64,000 bases of DNA, taken from the NCBI GenBank assembly GCA_947095535.1, contig OX352772.1:101424307-101488306 (forward strand), given 5' to 3'. The stretch's first letter is position 1. The number at the start of each line of letters is the position of its first letter. The stretch comes from Poecilobothrus nobilitatus. Its lineage: Eukaryota; Arthropoda; Insecta; Diptera; Dolichopodidae. Shown here one piece after another: positions 22,227 to 33,985 of the stretch. The notes under the pieces are model-generated. The model saw only the letters and a program-made list of their open reading frames with translations, had not been told where the DNA came from and searched no databases. A program made the position numbers and the translations under genes.

Positions 22227-22572
22227 AGTTAACAACGACCAAAATTGTGATCACATTCCAAATTTCGTAATTTTTATTAAAAAGTTATTAACCTGCCGAA
22301 TCATCATTTATTTACCTGTGAAACAAATTTAAACTTATTTCTCAATAACTCAAATAAAATGCAATAAAAGTCACGCGCAACAAACATATGTTTGCGTCAG
22401 CAAAAAGGCAAGTAGAATTTACATTTTTGTAAATTAATTATTAATTAGACCTGAAGGAATAAAGTTGATTTTTAAAAATAAAATTAAAAACAGATTTTTT
22501 CTTTTTAACAAATTTTTATTAAATAAATTTTTTAATTTTTTTTAAAAGGAATCTCATTAAAATGATTTAACT
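22227..22572 (+). repeat. 3' LTR of gypsy element 1
   Basis: It begins AGTTAACAACGACC and ends GATTTAACT, collinear with the 5' LTR apart from the 96-bp duplication and an 18-bp indel. Most differences are single substitutions, implying limited age since insertion. Confidence 0.95.
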
Positions 22573-23540
22573 TATTTATACATTAGTTAAATTTTCAAAA
22601 TAAATATAATGTGTTTATTTCCGTTCAGAACGATATTTGTTAGGTAAAGATTTGATTAATGTAGGTTTAACAATTTAAAAAAGTTTATATAATAGTAAAA
22701 ATTTTTGTTTTATTTTTCATGTTTCTTATGTTCTTTAAGAATTTTGAAAAATTGTCGATCAGTTATTTACTAATGATCTGCAATAATTATTTATAAAGTT
22801 TTTATAATTTTTTAAAATATTTGTAAAAGCACAACACAAAACACAAATATTTTGATAAATTAAATTTTATACTTATTTCATCAAATAACTCATAATTGAA
22901 ATGCAATAAAAGTTACAAATTTTTTTTCTAAACTTAACAAATAGCGATGCATGCGAAATTATTAACAAAAGTATACGAGGTCAAATAATTCAATAATTCT
23001 CAGTAGATGTAAAAATTAATGATGAGTTACCTTACCGCATGAGTTTAATAAAAAACAAGTTACTTATCTCTAATCTGCTTTAAATGTGCTTCAGATAAAC
23101 TTATAATAAACATAACAAACAAAAATCAAATTTGCCTATGAGCCGCATGAGTAAATTGCAAACTCATTATTTATTAGTTTCATAGTATTGTTCTAGGCTT
23201 ATGTACGATACACAATTATTTTTAATTTAAAATTGGACTTCTGTTAGGTTTTGCATAAATCCGGTCCCCTTGCCAAAAATATTAGAAAAGTGTTGAGCCT
23301 TTGTTACTAGGGATAACACTTAATATTACCACGGTATGATCATATTAATAAATACATACGTAAATAAAAAAATATAAGAATTTTTATTTTGTGAAGACCT
23401 TATATATACTTTCTAATGGCTATGCAAATCATATGTAATCATATGCTATGCAAATCATTGTTTTAGAAATACATGAGTCGATTATTTGCTTCTTTAAATT
23501 AGTGAAATGTAAATAATTATCAAAAAAGCATTTAAATATA
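22573..23540. other. AT-rich spacer with a possible degenerate LTR piece
   Basis: No gene. Around 22865-22930 the words ACTTATTTCATCAAATAACTC and AATGCAATAAAAGTTAC resemble the LTR interior of gypsy element 1 (CTTATTTCTCAATAACTC and AATGCAATAAAAGTCAC). This may be an older related LTR fragment. Confidence 0.4.
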
Positions 23541-23559
23541 TGTTTTAAAATTTAAATTG

Positions 23560-25990
23560 CCAATTCTAAAAAAAACTTCAGTAAGTGCTTTAAGAAATAC
23601 TTTCTCGGTTGTTGAATCAGAGTTTTTGAATTTTATTAACTGTTCGGATACTAATTTAAAGAAAAATCAGCTTTAATAATTAATTCTGAACAATTATTTT
23701 TTTTGGACAGGATTTTAAAAATTCCATAACCGAAAAAAATTTTTTTAGCTGGATCAGCTTCTAGTGCATTTATGTCATTGGAGTAATTTTCGTCATTAAT
23801 GAATTGGTTTAGGGATTGCTCAACTTCTACTGATATTTCCGTTTCACAGTCATTAGAATCAATGTCAACATGATTATCAAGTGCAGATTCCCAATCTAAC
23901 ATAATATCTGTGTCGTTTTCATACTTTTTGTTACTATGCATGAATGTCACTATACGCATTGACATTCGTACTAGTATTTAATTGAATTCGGCCACAGAAG
24001 AATTTGTATTATTTCCTTTTGAACGTATTTTGGCAAACATATTTTCAGTGGGTGTAAATTTATCCTTGATTTCAGTAAAACATTTCTTTTGAGCAGTTTA
24101 AAGAGAAAAGTTCTTCGGATAAGTATTGTATATTATTTATTGTAAGAACTGATCCTAAAATGCAAAAAATTTATTTTCCGGAAGGAAGCTTTAATTATTT
24201 TAAATATATTACTACATTTTTGAAATATTGAGTTTTTGCATCACCTTTTTTCAAAGGCTGTTTGAAAGAGTGTTTTTCTTTCAAATTTCTAGAATTTAAA
24301 TAATCAAAAGTATTATTTATAAACAAATTTACTCGTAGCCTTTGTATTTGCTTTAGCTTCCTCTGAAAAAAAATTATTAACTAAACAAGTCTCAATTGCA
24401 GCATCTATGCTCCTGCTTAAAGTTTGAACTGCCAAAGGTACATTCATTTTGCCAAAAGGTGATGGATCCATATGTCTTTTTGTTAGCTTTAGGTAAATTT
24501 TAATTGATTTATTTTTTCATATAGTTTGTATACTTCTGAAATAACTTGCCAACTTATAATATCATCTTCTGATGTAATGTCGCATGCCAAAAGAGTATTC
24601 CTCATGGGCTTTATTAGGTGAGGTGTATCAAATACACAAAATATTTTATTTTAATTAAATGACATGTACGGCTTATCTTGAGTAATATGCAGTAATTTGT
24701 AATATTTTCTGTTATTGGGTTCTTGGTCACAAACTATACATCTTACTTTTAAATCCATTTCGAAATATTTCTGCAAGTTTTCCTTTACAATATCGTCTAA
24801 TTTTTCTACGGAATATTAAAATAACTTAATACATATTTCCAATTAGAAAACAGACCCCGTATCATTATTACATATACAGACCCCGTATCATTATACATAT
24901 TTGGTTTGCAATAGAACTCTTTCAGATTCATCTAAATCCGTTAGTCCATCAACAAGATCTTTTGATAAATTATATGTCAAGTGCCTTCAAGTATATATTT
25001 CACCTATCAACAACACAACTTGTTTTGATTTGGTAACATTTTATTAACAAGATTTTTTAAGTTCTAAGAAATTATTAAATTCAGGCTGAAGATTTTTTAT
25101 TGGACACCAATTATAAATTGAAGCTTGGCGAATGTAATTTTAAGTCATCTCTTAAAAATGAATAAAATGAAGAAAATCTGAAATTGATATTTGGGATAAA
25201 ATTTCTGCTGCTTATAACTATATTTTTTAGACAATAAGATTTTACAAAATTCTTTTGTGTATTACTAATATTATCTATTACATCCATTCTTGCTTCTATA
25301 TTAACTTGCTCCTGTTCAAATTTTTGCAATTTTTTCTTAAGGTGGCGTTTTCTTCGTGTAGGTTAAAACATTTTTCAACTTAAAATTTTGTTAGATTTTT
25401 AAAATAAGCTAAGTTTTCATCTTTAATTTTGTATTGATAGCACAAAATTTCTGAAGATTCTGATGGTTTCCGCATTTTGGAAGGAGGTGGTAAATTTGAA
25501 ATGTCTTCCAAAGTTAATTGTTGATAAACAAACATTTCGTTCTGTTAATGCATATCATAATATGGACCATCATAAACATATTTTGGAATTTGAACCGTAC
25601 AATTAGAAGATTCTAAATCAAAATTTCATATATCTAAATATTCAGAACCGTTATTTTCTTTTTTCGCATTAGCACATTGTATGTCGATTTTAGAATAAGT
25701 AGGTAGTGAATTTACATTTTTTGTTGGAAAAATATTCGGAATAGCGCCTATTAAAAATTTTTTCTTACCAATAAAATTTTTATCAAAATGGCGAGTACAA
25801 ATTTTGTTCCTTTAGTAAAATTTAAGTTACATAATATGTAAATTGTGACAACATTTATCAGATAAATGTTTGTTGGTTGGAAAGTTATAAAAACGTATAT
25901 CTGCATTAACTCTACCTTCACATTTTTAAGCGTTACAAATCTGATTCGCATGAAAGCTGGAATCAACTAATTTTTCTTTTAAATTAATCA
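23560..25990 (-). pseudogene. P-element/THAP9-like transposase (fossil)
   Basis: On the minus strand, in order: the second half of a THAP zinc finger with RFYNFPTNKH and KICTRHFDKNFIGKKKFLIG, then AIPNIF (about 25735-25900); a linker with SNLPPPSKMRKPSES; a coiled segment NLHEENATLRKKLQKFEQEQ (about 25310-25375); VDGLTDLDESERVLLQ (about 24915-24965); then the P-transposase block KVRCIVCDQEPNNRKYYKLL, IFCVFDTPHLIKPMRNTLL (about 24585-24645) and DDIISWQVISEVYKLYEKIN. A downstream NSDSTTEKVFLKALTEVFF (about 23560-23620) fits the late part. Many stops and frameshifts. P-type transposases cut and paste DNA using a THAP DNA-binding domain and a GTP-binding insert. No terminal repeats were found. 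Confidence 0.75.
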
Positions 25991-26093
25991 TTTTGTTCTA
26001 ATTAGCAAAATAAGATTTACAATCATACCTTCGAAGTGACAACACTTCTTTTAGGAAAAAAACTTTTTTTATGTTAATTTTTTTACTTTTATT

Positions 26094-27662
26094 ATACCCG
26101 TACGATAGGATCGGGTATAATAAAATTACTCCTCCGTTTGTAACACCTCGAAATAAGCGAGCTAGATATACCTTCAAAGGTATGGATCGGATCAGAAAAA
26201 AATTCTAAGACTTTTGAGCCATGTCCGTCCGTCCGTCCGTCCGTCAGCACGCTAACTCAAAAACTAAGAAAGCTAGAATCTTGAAATTTACACAAAATAT
26301 TCTGGGAGTAATTTGTAGGTTCCCTATTTTTTTTGGTTGAGTTTAGACAAAACTTAGGTGTTCGAGTTAGCTCTCGAACACATAACTTTTAGATCCCCAC
26401 AATTTTTTTGAAATAGAGCTATGAAATTTTAACTGCTGATAGATCTCACAAAAATATTAATTTTATTTTTAATAACTTTTTTTTGTAGCCCCACCCGTTA
26501 CGGAGCTACAAGCCCCAAAGGTTCAAAAAAGCTCTATATTTAAATTGTTATAGTACAAGTTGTATAAGGTATATCTTCATTTTGAAAACGCCAAACGATT
26601 ACTACTTTTATTAGCTTTAAAAGTATATATACACTAAATATATATTTGTGGCATACGGTGTCTTAATTTACCGTTATGCGAAACTAAAATTTTGCAAAAT
26701 CCTTTAACCCTTCTATCTTCTAAACAGTTTAAGTTGGAAACTTGAAATTTTGACAGAAGTTAGATCTTTGAAAATAAGTATGAGTCATTTCAGAAATTTT
26801 TTTGTATCACTCCCCGTAAGGGGTGTAAGGGGTGAAAAACTGAAAATTTCCTATTTTTAAACACCTGTAACTTGAACACCTGTTAAAATTTTTTTGAAGT
26901 AATACACAAAAATTAAAGCTTCAACATTATACTCTTATTTCTGTTAACAACTTTTTTTAATAATATAGGGTTACTTTATAATTGACGAAAGTGTTACTTG
27001 ATTTTTTCAAATTTTCTAACAAATTTCTTCAACAAATTTTTTGCATTTGTTTTACTCGATAATTTGAAATTGTTGAGGATATAATACGTAGTACAAAAAA
27101 ATGTAAATAAATAAACAACATAACGGTTGCTTGAAGAATTTTTAGTTATATGATATTGATATACATACTTATATAATATCATGTTTATTTACATATCGTA
27201 TATGTCACTGATGAGTGAATGATAAGAGTATATATGTATATTATATAGTGCCGTATTTACATACATATATGTATTTTATTGTACTTATAAGAAATTATTC
27301 TGTCAATGAAATATTTAAATATAATATACTATTTAAAATTATATTTACTGTTTTGTACTTAGTAAATTTAATATACATTTACCGCTTAGTATTAAATGGT
27401 ACTATAGAATATTTGAAAAAGTTTTGGGTTGATAAACGTTATGTGGAAGGTTAGAATCTGCTTTTGAAGAATGTACATATAAACATATAGTTTGAATATA
27501 TGTACAACCCATAGTACTAGAAATTATAAAATTCACCCAAATTATTTTAAAATACTAAAATATTAAAAAAATAATATTGTAAGCAGAGTGACAGGCTGTG
27601 AACATACTAACGGTTCCTACGGGTATCTAAGAGTTGACAAAGTCAACTGTATTCTTCCTCGT
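26094..27662 (-). mobile_element. Helentron/mini-me-like non-autonomous element, copy A
   Basis: A 1.57-kb unit that recurs inverted at 59296-60873 with high similarity. One end is a hairpin: ATACCCG (26094-26100), an 11-nt loop, and CGGGTAT (26112-26118). Next comes GATCGGATCAGA, a (GTCC)5-like array (26224-26244), a long non-coding body, and the opposite end, a head containing CGGGTATCTAAGAGTTGACA and ending CTTCCTCGT at 27662. A GTCC-type microsatellite near a hairpin end is known from mini-me and DINE-1-type Helitron relatives of flies; assignment is by this resemblance. Frames within are spurious. Confidence 0.7.
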
Positions 27663-28129
27663 TTTTTTATAAAACTAGTCAAATTTAAACAAGTGCACTT
27701 TCTTTTTTTTATTTTAATTAATTTTTTATTTTCTGTAAATTATAGTTAAGATTTAATATTTATAGTTTACAACAATATAATTTTATATTTGAAAGTATGG
27801 TGTTAAAACTTAATATTGAATTCTATGGCTGCACTCCAATGGCGGCAAGATAAGTATTTTTTTTTAATTTAACAAACAAAATACAACTTTTTTATTTTAT
27901 TTTATTTTTTTACATACTTATAACACATTATATTACATTTATTTTTGCACGTTAAGTAATTTTGTTTTTTCTTTTATTTTTAATTTTTATTTTTATTTCT
28001 CGAATTATATCAAATTTAAATAATTTTTAAATTTTTCTGACTTAAATTATAATTTGTAATTAAACGCGCTGGGTTGATTTTATTTACAATAAACTTACAT
28101 TAATTAATTTTTTTTTTTCTTCAATTCAA
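27663..28129. other. AT-rich spacer, no gene
   Basis: Long T and A runs with TTTATTTTTATTT repeats. Nothing recognisable. Confidence 0.5.
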
Positions 28130-31100
28130 ATTCCTCCCATCATCTATCTCCTTCCCATCCGTATGATGGACGCGTGTGTTCTGCTTTGATTCTCAATTCG
28201 GTCAATTTTTTTAATACCACCATAGTTATTACAGTAATTTAATTTATTAATTTCTGGTGAATTTTGCTTTTGGTGAGTTTTGGTTGTACCTGCGTTCAAT
28301 AAGGTCACTTATAAGTGTATATTAAAAACTGTCGAACGCTGTTATAAATTGTTCGCTCAAAGCAAAATGTTAAAATATTAATGTTAAAATTAGGGTATTG
28401 ATATAAAATAAATTACTATCATTATTTTTAAGTGTTGTCAAGCTCGGTTTATTTAAATCGTGCACTTTTGCTTTTGATTTTACTTTTGAATAAATTTTAA
28501 TTTTTTGTTAATTTTAATTTTGACTTTAATCTTAATTTATACATACTTCAATTTATTTGAATTCAGATTTTGATCTTGGTTAATTTCAAATTTGATTTCA
28601 AGTCTAATTTTGATTTTAACTACAATTTCAACTCTGATTTCATTTTAATTTTGATTTTAACTTTAAACTGTATTTTAGTTTTATTTTTATTTTGAAATTT
28701 TGTTTTATATTAATTGTCTTCCAACAAAATTACCAATTTTAATGTTAATTTCTGTAACATACGCGGGTTGCAAACAAATTTTCATGCCGTCGATTGCCAT
28801 CTTATTTCAATCAAACCAGCAATTTTAGCCCTATGTGAAACAGAAGTCAGTAGCCACAATGATAACTTTAATGTTACCGGCTACATACTTATTTCACACT
28901 TCGTACCCAAAAGAGGGATCGCTGTCTATATAAAAAATGACATCGCTTTCAACACACTTTCAAAATATAAATGTTCTAGGACAAATTTCCACAATATTTG
29001 GGTCAAAATCCTCGTTGAAAAACATGTCATACTTTTCTGTTGCCTATACAGATCGCCCAACTCAAATGAAGAAGAAACTGCTATGGAAATTGAAAATCTA
29101 TCGAACCAGATCAATGAAATTTTGAACTCATCTCCAGAAACTGAAATTTTTCTGGCGGGGTATTTCAACATTTATAACAGGGGCTTCATTTTTCTACCAA
29201 CATCTGCCAGATTCAAAACTCTATTGGGAAACAAGTTAAACTATTCTCCACACTGTTCCACCTTTCTCAACTTGTTAAAAATCCTACTAGGATCCCGAAT
29301 CGTGCTGATCATGAAGGTCACCTCTTAAATCTGTTTCTCACCAAACACTCTGGAAAATATGTGGTTTCAGTTAGTTGCCTCCTGGGTAATTCCGACCATT
29401 GTTTGGTTACTACAAGTTTCCGGGTAAGCCCAATATCCAAGCAAAGGTATCCTCCCAAAAAATTAGTTTGGCGTTATAGCCATGCTGACTGGGAGGGCCT
29501 TTGATTGGTCATTCTGCCTCCGTAACAGAAATGTTAACTTTGCTGCAAATGCGATTAGTGAAACTATTTTACTTTGAATGAGGTTATGCATTCCTCATTT
29601 CATGAAATCAGTTAAGAGAAGGCCCAAATCTTGGTTTAATCGCATTTGCAAAGAAGCCATTCTTAGAAAAGAGGAGGCTTTTAAACTGTATCAAATCAAT
29701 AGGTCGGAGATTCGCAGGGCCGACTATATATTGGTGAGAAACAAATGCAAGCAAGTTATCAACAAGCAAAAATTCTTGTTCAATAAAATGTTGAAACATA
29801 AAGTCATCCACATGCCAAAGAAAAGCAAATCCTTTTGGACATTTGCCAAAAGTCTAAAAGAAGATATTAGAGGGTCTTCTTTTCCACCACTTGTTGATAA
29901 TAATAACAGAATAGTATCAGATTCTAAAAAGAAGACGAACTTATTTGGTAAGCAATTCGCTTTCCATTCGACACTACCACAGTCAAAGCTCAGCTCAGAT
30001 GGCATCCTCCGTTCCAGAATTTGGTTGCTCCTTCGATTAAATTTACTTTAGGACGCAAATAAGTCATCCAGTCCAGATGGTATAACCACCATGGTGCTTA
30101 AAAACCTACTCGAGTATTTCAAAACCTCTGCGCAACCTTCTCTACCTCTCCTTCGCTTCCGGTATTCATCCTACCCAATGGAAGGTTGCGCATGTTTTCC
30201 CAATTCCCAAAAAAGGTAATAAAAGCGATCCCTCCTACTTCCGCCCTATTGCTATAACTTAAGTCCTCTCCAAAGTAATGGAGAAAATTTTGAACCAAAA
30301 GCTTTTGAAATACCTGAACCACAAAGTCAATACGGGTTTAGAGCCCGTCGTTCAACCGGTGATCTCATGACTTACCTTTGTGAGAAGCTAAGCATCAGCC
30401 TTCATTTACTATGGTGAGTCTGATGTTGTGGCTCGTGTAATATCTAAGGCTTTCGATCCAGTTTGGCACGATTCTCTATTGGCAAAATGCAAAGCATTGG
30501 GTCTAGGTAGGGTCTTTCCAAAATGGATTGGAGATTTCCTTTCGAATCGAACGATTCGTGAAGTGGTCCATGGATATTCATCTGATAAATTCAAAATAAA
30601 TACTAGTGTCCCTCAAGGATCTGTTTCATCCCCCACTCTTTTTTTAATATTTATCAATGACCTACTCTCATTAACCTCTAATCCGATCGATAGTTTCGCA
30701 GACGACAACACCCTTGTGGCTTCCTATGAGTTTTCATAGCTGCTGTAATATTAATCACCAGATTAATACACAAGCAAAAAATTGCACTATTAGTGAGCTA
30801 AAGAACGATTCAGCAAAAATTCAAAAATGGGGTGAAGTCAACAGAGTTTATTTTAACACCAAAAAACACAATTTTGTTTGATTTTGCGGAAAATTGCCAC
30901 TACTGTTCCTAACCTACTATTTCAGGGAGAAGTTTTGCAGCAATCAACGCATTTAAACATGCTGGGTATCGAGTTAAACCAAAAATTGACTTGGTTAAAT
31001 CACGTTTTTGGTATAACTAAGGATGCAGCTAAATGTTTGGTTTTTTTGTATCGCTGCAAAACTTACTCTTCCGCACCTGATCTTCTCAATATCTATAAAA

Positions 31101-31700
31101 TGTACATTAGGCTGAAAATTGAGTATAATGCACACACTTGGGCTGCAGACCCTCAAACAGCGCTGGGTTATTTAGATAATGTGCAAAACCGAGCTATTCG
31201 TCTTATCAACGATCCCAGTGTAACTTCAATGCTCACTCCACTCAGCCATCGTCACACAGTAGTGTCGCTGACCTTGTTTTATAGATATCTTGTACGGGTT
31301 AACACCTGTCCCAAAAAAATAAAACAGTTAATGTCTCCACTCTAAATTTTCCAACGAGAAACAAGGAAGGCACAGAACCCCATCCCCACCATGTAGAGTT
31401 ATCAAGATTTACGATTTACTTAAGTTTAAAACGAACATTAACATTTTTCTTCAAAATATCCATCCAAATTTTCCTACCTATCCGCCTTACATTTCCTAAT
31501 TCCAATTTCCCCAATTATCCCACCTACATTCCTATCCCAAAACCAAACGTAAGTATTAAAGGTTATCCTAAAGTCTGGTTTTAAAAGGGGGGTGGTTTTG
31601 ATTGGTTAGAGTCCAACGCTACCCTGAGAAAGCACGTGCAGTTTCTCTTACTGACTTTCGAGTTTTCCAGTTACCCTCGTAAAAACAAAAAAAAAAAATT
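28130..31700 (+). mobile_element. CR1/Jockey-superfamily LINE, second copy type
   Basis: ORF2 at 28714-31345 defines it. The 5' side has CCTCCCATCATCTATCTCC and a degenerate repeat of TTTTGATTTTAACT words (28430-28700) as a likely leader. The 3' side ends with a short A-run at 31682-31699, after a coding-free trailer. Exact ends and a target duplication could not be settled. Confidence 0.6.
28714..31345 (+). pseudogene. LINE ORF2: AP endonuclease and reverse transcriptase
   Basis: Endonuclease motifs NFCNIRGLQTNF, LALCETEVSS, PKRGIAVYIKND, CLYRSPNSNEEE and FLAGYFNIYN run through 29160, where GDFN is changed to GYFN. The connector carries PKSWFNRICKEAILRKEEAF (29614 on) and KSKSFWTFAKSLKEDIR. 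RT motifs spread over three frames: SPDGITTMVLKN, YGFRARRSTGDLMTYL, SKAFDPVWHDSLLAKC, SVPQGSVSSPTLFLIFINDL and FADDNTLVASY (30440-30735), then a tail up to 31345 with LNIYKMYIRLKIEYNAHTWA. The FADD catalytic pair is kept, but stops and frameshifts near 29328, 29570, 30050, 30390 and 30740 inactivate it. The RT style differs from the LINE at 13-18 kb, so it is a separate family. Confidence 0.85.
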
Positions 31701-31984
31701 CAAAAATATTTTTATTTTCAATAAGAACTTACATAAATAAAAACCAATTTTAATTTGCGATCTTTTATAAATAATAGACTTGCTTAAATTCATATATTTT
31801 ATCTGAACTTTAACAAGTTATGGAAAAAAAACAAGGGTTTTCAAAAAAGCACATTTCCAAAATTAAAAAATATTCTATAATAAGCCTAGAGTAAATGGTA
31901 GATATATAATAATACAAATTACGTATTATATTAATACAAATTAAGAATAATAATGAAAACAATAAGAAACAAGTAAATGTAACA

Positions 31985-33840
31985 GTAAGTCGATGCAACC
32001 GACTTATTAATACCCCACACCTGAATAATTCGAATTAAATTAAAAATCCATAAGTTTTTTTGGCAGCTGCTTGAACTTCTTCCTTTTCTGTCTTATTCAA
32101 CTCTAATTTCAGGAACGTAAAAGAGGCATCCTCTTGGGATATGCTTGACACCTTTGTAAAAAATTTTAAGTTTCCATTTTTATTAATTTCGAAGATTGTT
32201 AGTCCTTGGAAGGTGTGTGTCAGGTACCCGAATTGCCACTCCAATTCATCGAATCCATCTCAGGAACATAAAGAAAGCATGCCAGAACACCATTGTACTA
32301 AATTTAAAGGTTCTGCTTTTGTTGATTTTGGAGATATGCTCGTTGCTCTTGTGCTCGTCCGGAAGTATCCAAAATACGAACCCATGGTTCAAATTCTTTC
32401 AAATGTCAGTTTCCAATTTTACAGAAAAGGAAACATAACAGAACACCTTTGTACTAAAAATAAAAGTTCTATCTTTGTTGGTTGTGGAGATATACTCGTT
32501 TACTCTGGGGCTCGTCCGGAAGCTTCCAAGATTTGAACCCATGGACCAAATCCTCACAAATTTCAGAAACATAAATCATCAAACATGAAGGAACTCCATT
32601 CTGCCTAATTTAAAGGTTATATATTTGTTGCTTTTGGAGATAATATCATTTGCTCTGAGGCTCGTTCGGAAGCTTCCAAAATCCGAACCCAAGGACCAAA
32701 TCCTCTCAAACTTCAGAGGTCTAAATCAAACGGGAAGGAACATCATTGTACAAAATTTGAAGGTTCTCTCTTTGTTGATTTTGGAGATAATCTCGTTTGC
32801 TCTGGCGCTCGTTCGGAAGCTTCCAAAATCCAAACCTCTCAAACTTTAGAGACCTAAATCAAACATAAAAGAACACCATTCTGCCGAATTTAAAGGTTCT
32901 ATCTTTGTCAATTTTGGAGATAATCTCATTTGCTCTGGAGCTCGTTCGGAAGCTTCCAAAATCCAAACCTATGGACTATATCCTCTTAAATTTCAGAGAC
33001 ATAAATCAAACGGAAAGGACTATCATTGTAAAAAATTTAAAGGTTCTATCTTTGTTGGTTTTTGGAGATAATTTTGTTTGCTCTGGGGCTCGTTCGGAGC
33101 TTCCAATATACGAATCCATGGTTCAAATTCTTTCAAATGTCAGTTTCCAATTTTATAGAAAAGGAAACATAACAGCACACTCTTGTACTAGAAATAAAGG
33201 TTCTATCTTTGTTGGTTGTGGAGATATACTCGTTTGCTCTGGGGCTCGTTCGGAAGCTTCCAAGTTCCGAACCCATGAACCAAATCCTCTCAAATTTCAG
33301 AGACTTAAATAAAACATGAAAGAACACCACTCTGCCAAATTTAAAGGTTATATCTTAGTTGGTTTTAGAGATAATCTCATTTGCTCTGGTGCTCGTTCGG
33401 AAGCTTCCAAAATCAAAACCCATGGACCAAATGCTATTAAATTTCAGAGACATAAATTGAGCGGGAAGCAACATCTGTGTACAAAATTTAAAGGTTCTAT
33501 CTTTCTTGGTTTTGGAGATAATCTCGTTTGCTCCGGAATCATTCGGAAGCTTCCAGAATCCGAACCCATGGACCGATTTTGTCCAAATCTTAATCTTATC
33601 GAACTTAGCCTTCCTTTCGTGATTAGTAACCTACTATATAAATTTCATCAAGATAGCTTCATTACTTTTTGAGTTATCGTACGAACGGACGGACGGGTGG
33701 ACGGACATCGTTAAATCGACTCAGGAGGTGATCCTGATTCAGAATATATATACATGTCCATATCTAACTCGCCTCTTTTTGGTGGTTACAAACACCATAC
33801 TAAAGTTAATATACCCTATACTTTAGGTGTAGGGTATAAA
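31985..33840 (+). mobile_element. Helentron/DINE-like non-autonomous element with central tandem repeats
   Basis: The head is at about 31985-32030 (AAGTCGATGCAACCGACTTA, itself a small hairpin, then TTAATACCCC). The body has about nine ~150-bp tandem repeats. Then comes CATCAAGATAGCTTCATTAC, a GGACGGACGGGTGGACGGAC array (33689-33707), GTTAAATCGACTCAGGAGGT, AGAATATATATAC, and a terminal hairpin ATACCCTA, 11-nt loop, TAGGGTAT (33811-33837). Element A/B has the same order of parts (GGAC array, then a terminal hairpin with an 11-nt loop). DINE-1-type helentrons of flies are known to carry central tandem repeats of about 150 bp. No transposase is encoded. Confidence 0.7.
32270..33580. repeat. About nine tandem repeats of ~150 bp
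   Basis: The word GCTCGTTCGGAAGCTTCC or a close variant occurs at about 32353, 32513, 32662, 32809, 32939, 33088, 33241, 33392 and 33535, spaced 131-160 bp. Each unit also has TAAAGGTTCTATCTTTGTTG, GGAGATAAT(C/A)TCRTTTGCTC, CCATGGACCAAATCCTC and TTTCAGAGACATAAATCAAA. The frames seen across the array are by-products of the ORF-friendly unit. Confidence 0.95.
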
Positions 33841-33985
33841 AATTGAAAAAAATCAAATCACACTTTCGTTAATTATAAGGTAATCCTATACTAAGCTTTG
33901 TAAACAACCAGGCAAACAGTGGCACGGGCGGACAGACGGACGGAGTGAAACTTTTTTAGTTTATTAGCTTCGGATATATTGTGTA
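33841..33985 (-). mobile_element. Fragment of a GGAC-array element
   Basis: TCACACTTTCGTTAATTATA and GGTAATCCTATA match words in copy B (59979-60008), and GGGCGGACAGACGGACGGAG followed by TGAAAC is the complement of the array start in the element at 40.8 kb. A short broken piece abuts the previous element. Confidence 0.55.

Larger units (their letters stand above)
9335..22572 (+). mobile_element. Env-bearing Ty3/gypsy (errantivirus-like) LTR retrotransposon, decayed
   Basis: The outer boundaries are two LTRs that begin AGTTAACAAC and end TTTAACT, with perfect inverted termini AGTTAA/TTAACT as in insect gypsy-group elements. Flanks are TATA (left) and TATT (right), a probable 4-bp target duplication with one change. 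Order within: LTR, tRNA-Lys-type primer site, long leader, gag, protease, RT, RNase H, integrase, env, polypurine tract, LTR. A 4.7-kb LINE lies between gag and protease. Without that insertion the element would be about 8.5 kb, slightly long for the group. All reading frames carry lesions, described separately. Confidence 0.95.

Noticed and set aside
26224..26244. GTCCGTCCGTCC arrays as CRISPR-like or regulatory repeats
   Set aside because: No spacers or regular array; the same short array recurs at matching positions in several related mobile elements.
32035..33672. Several 65-135 codon frames with repeated FGDNLVCSGARSEASK-like phrases
   Set aside because: They repeat because the DNA is a ~150-bp tandem array; frames are not continuous between units and change strand and phase.
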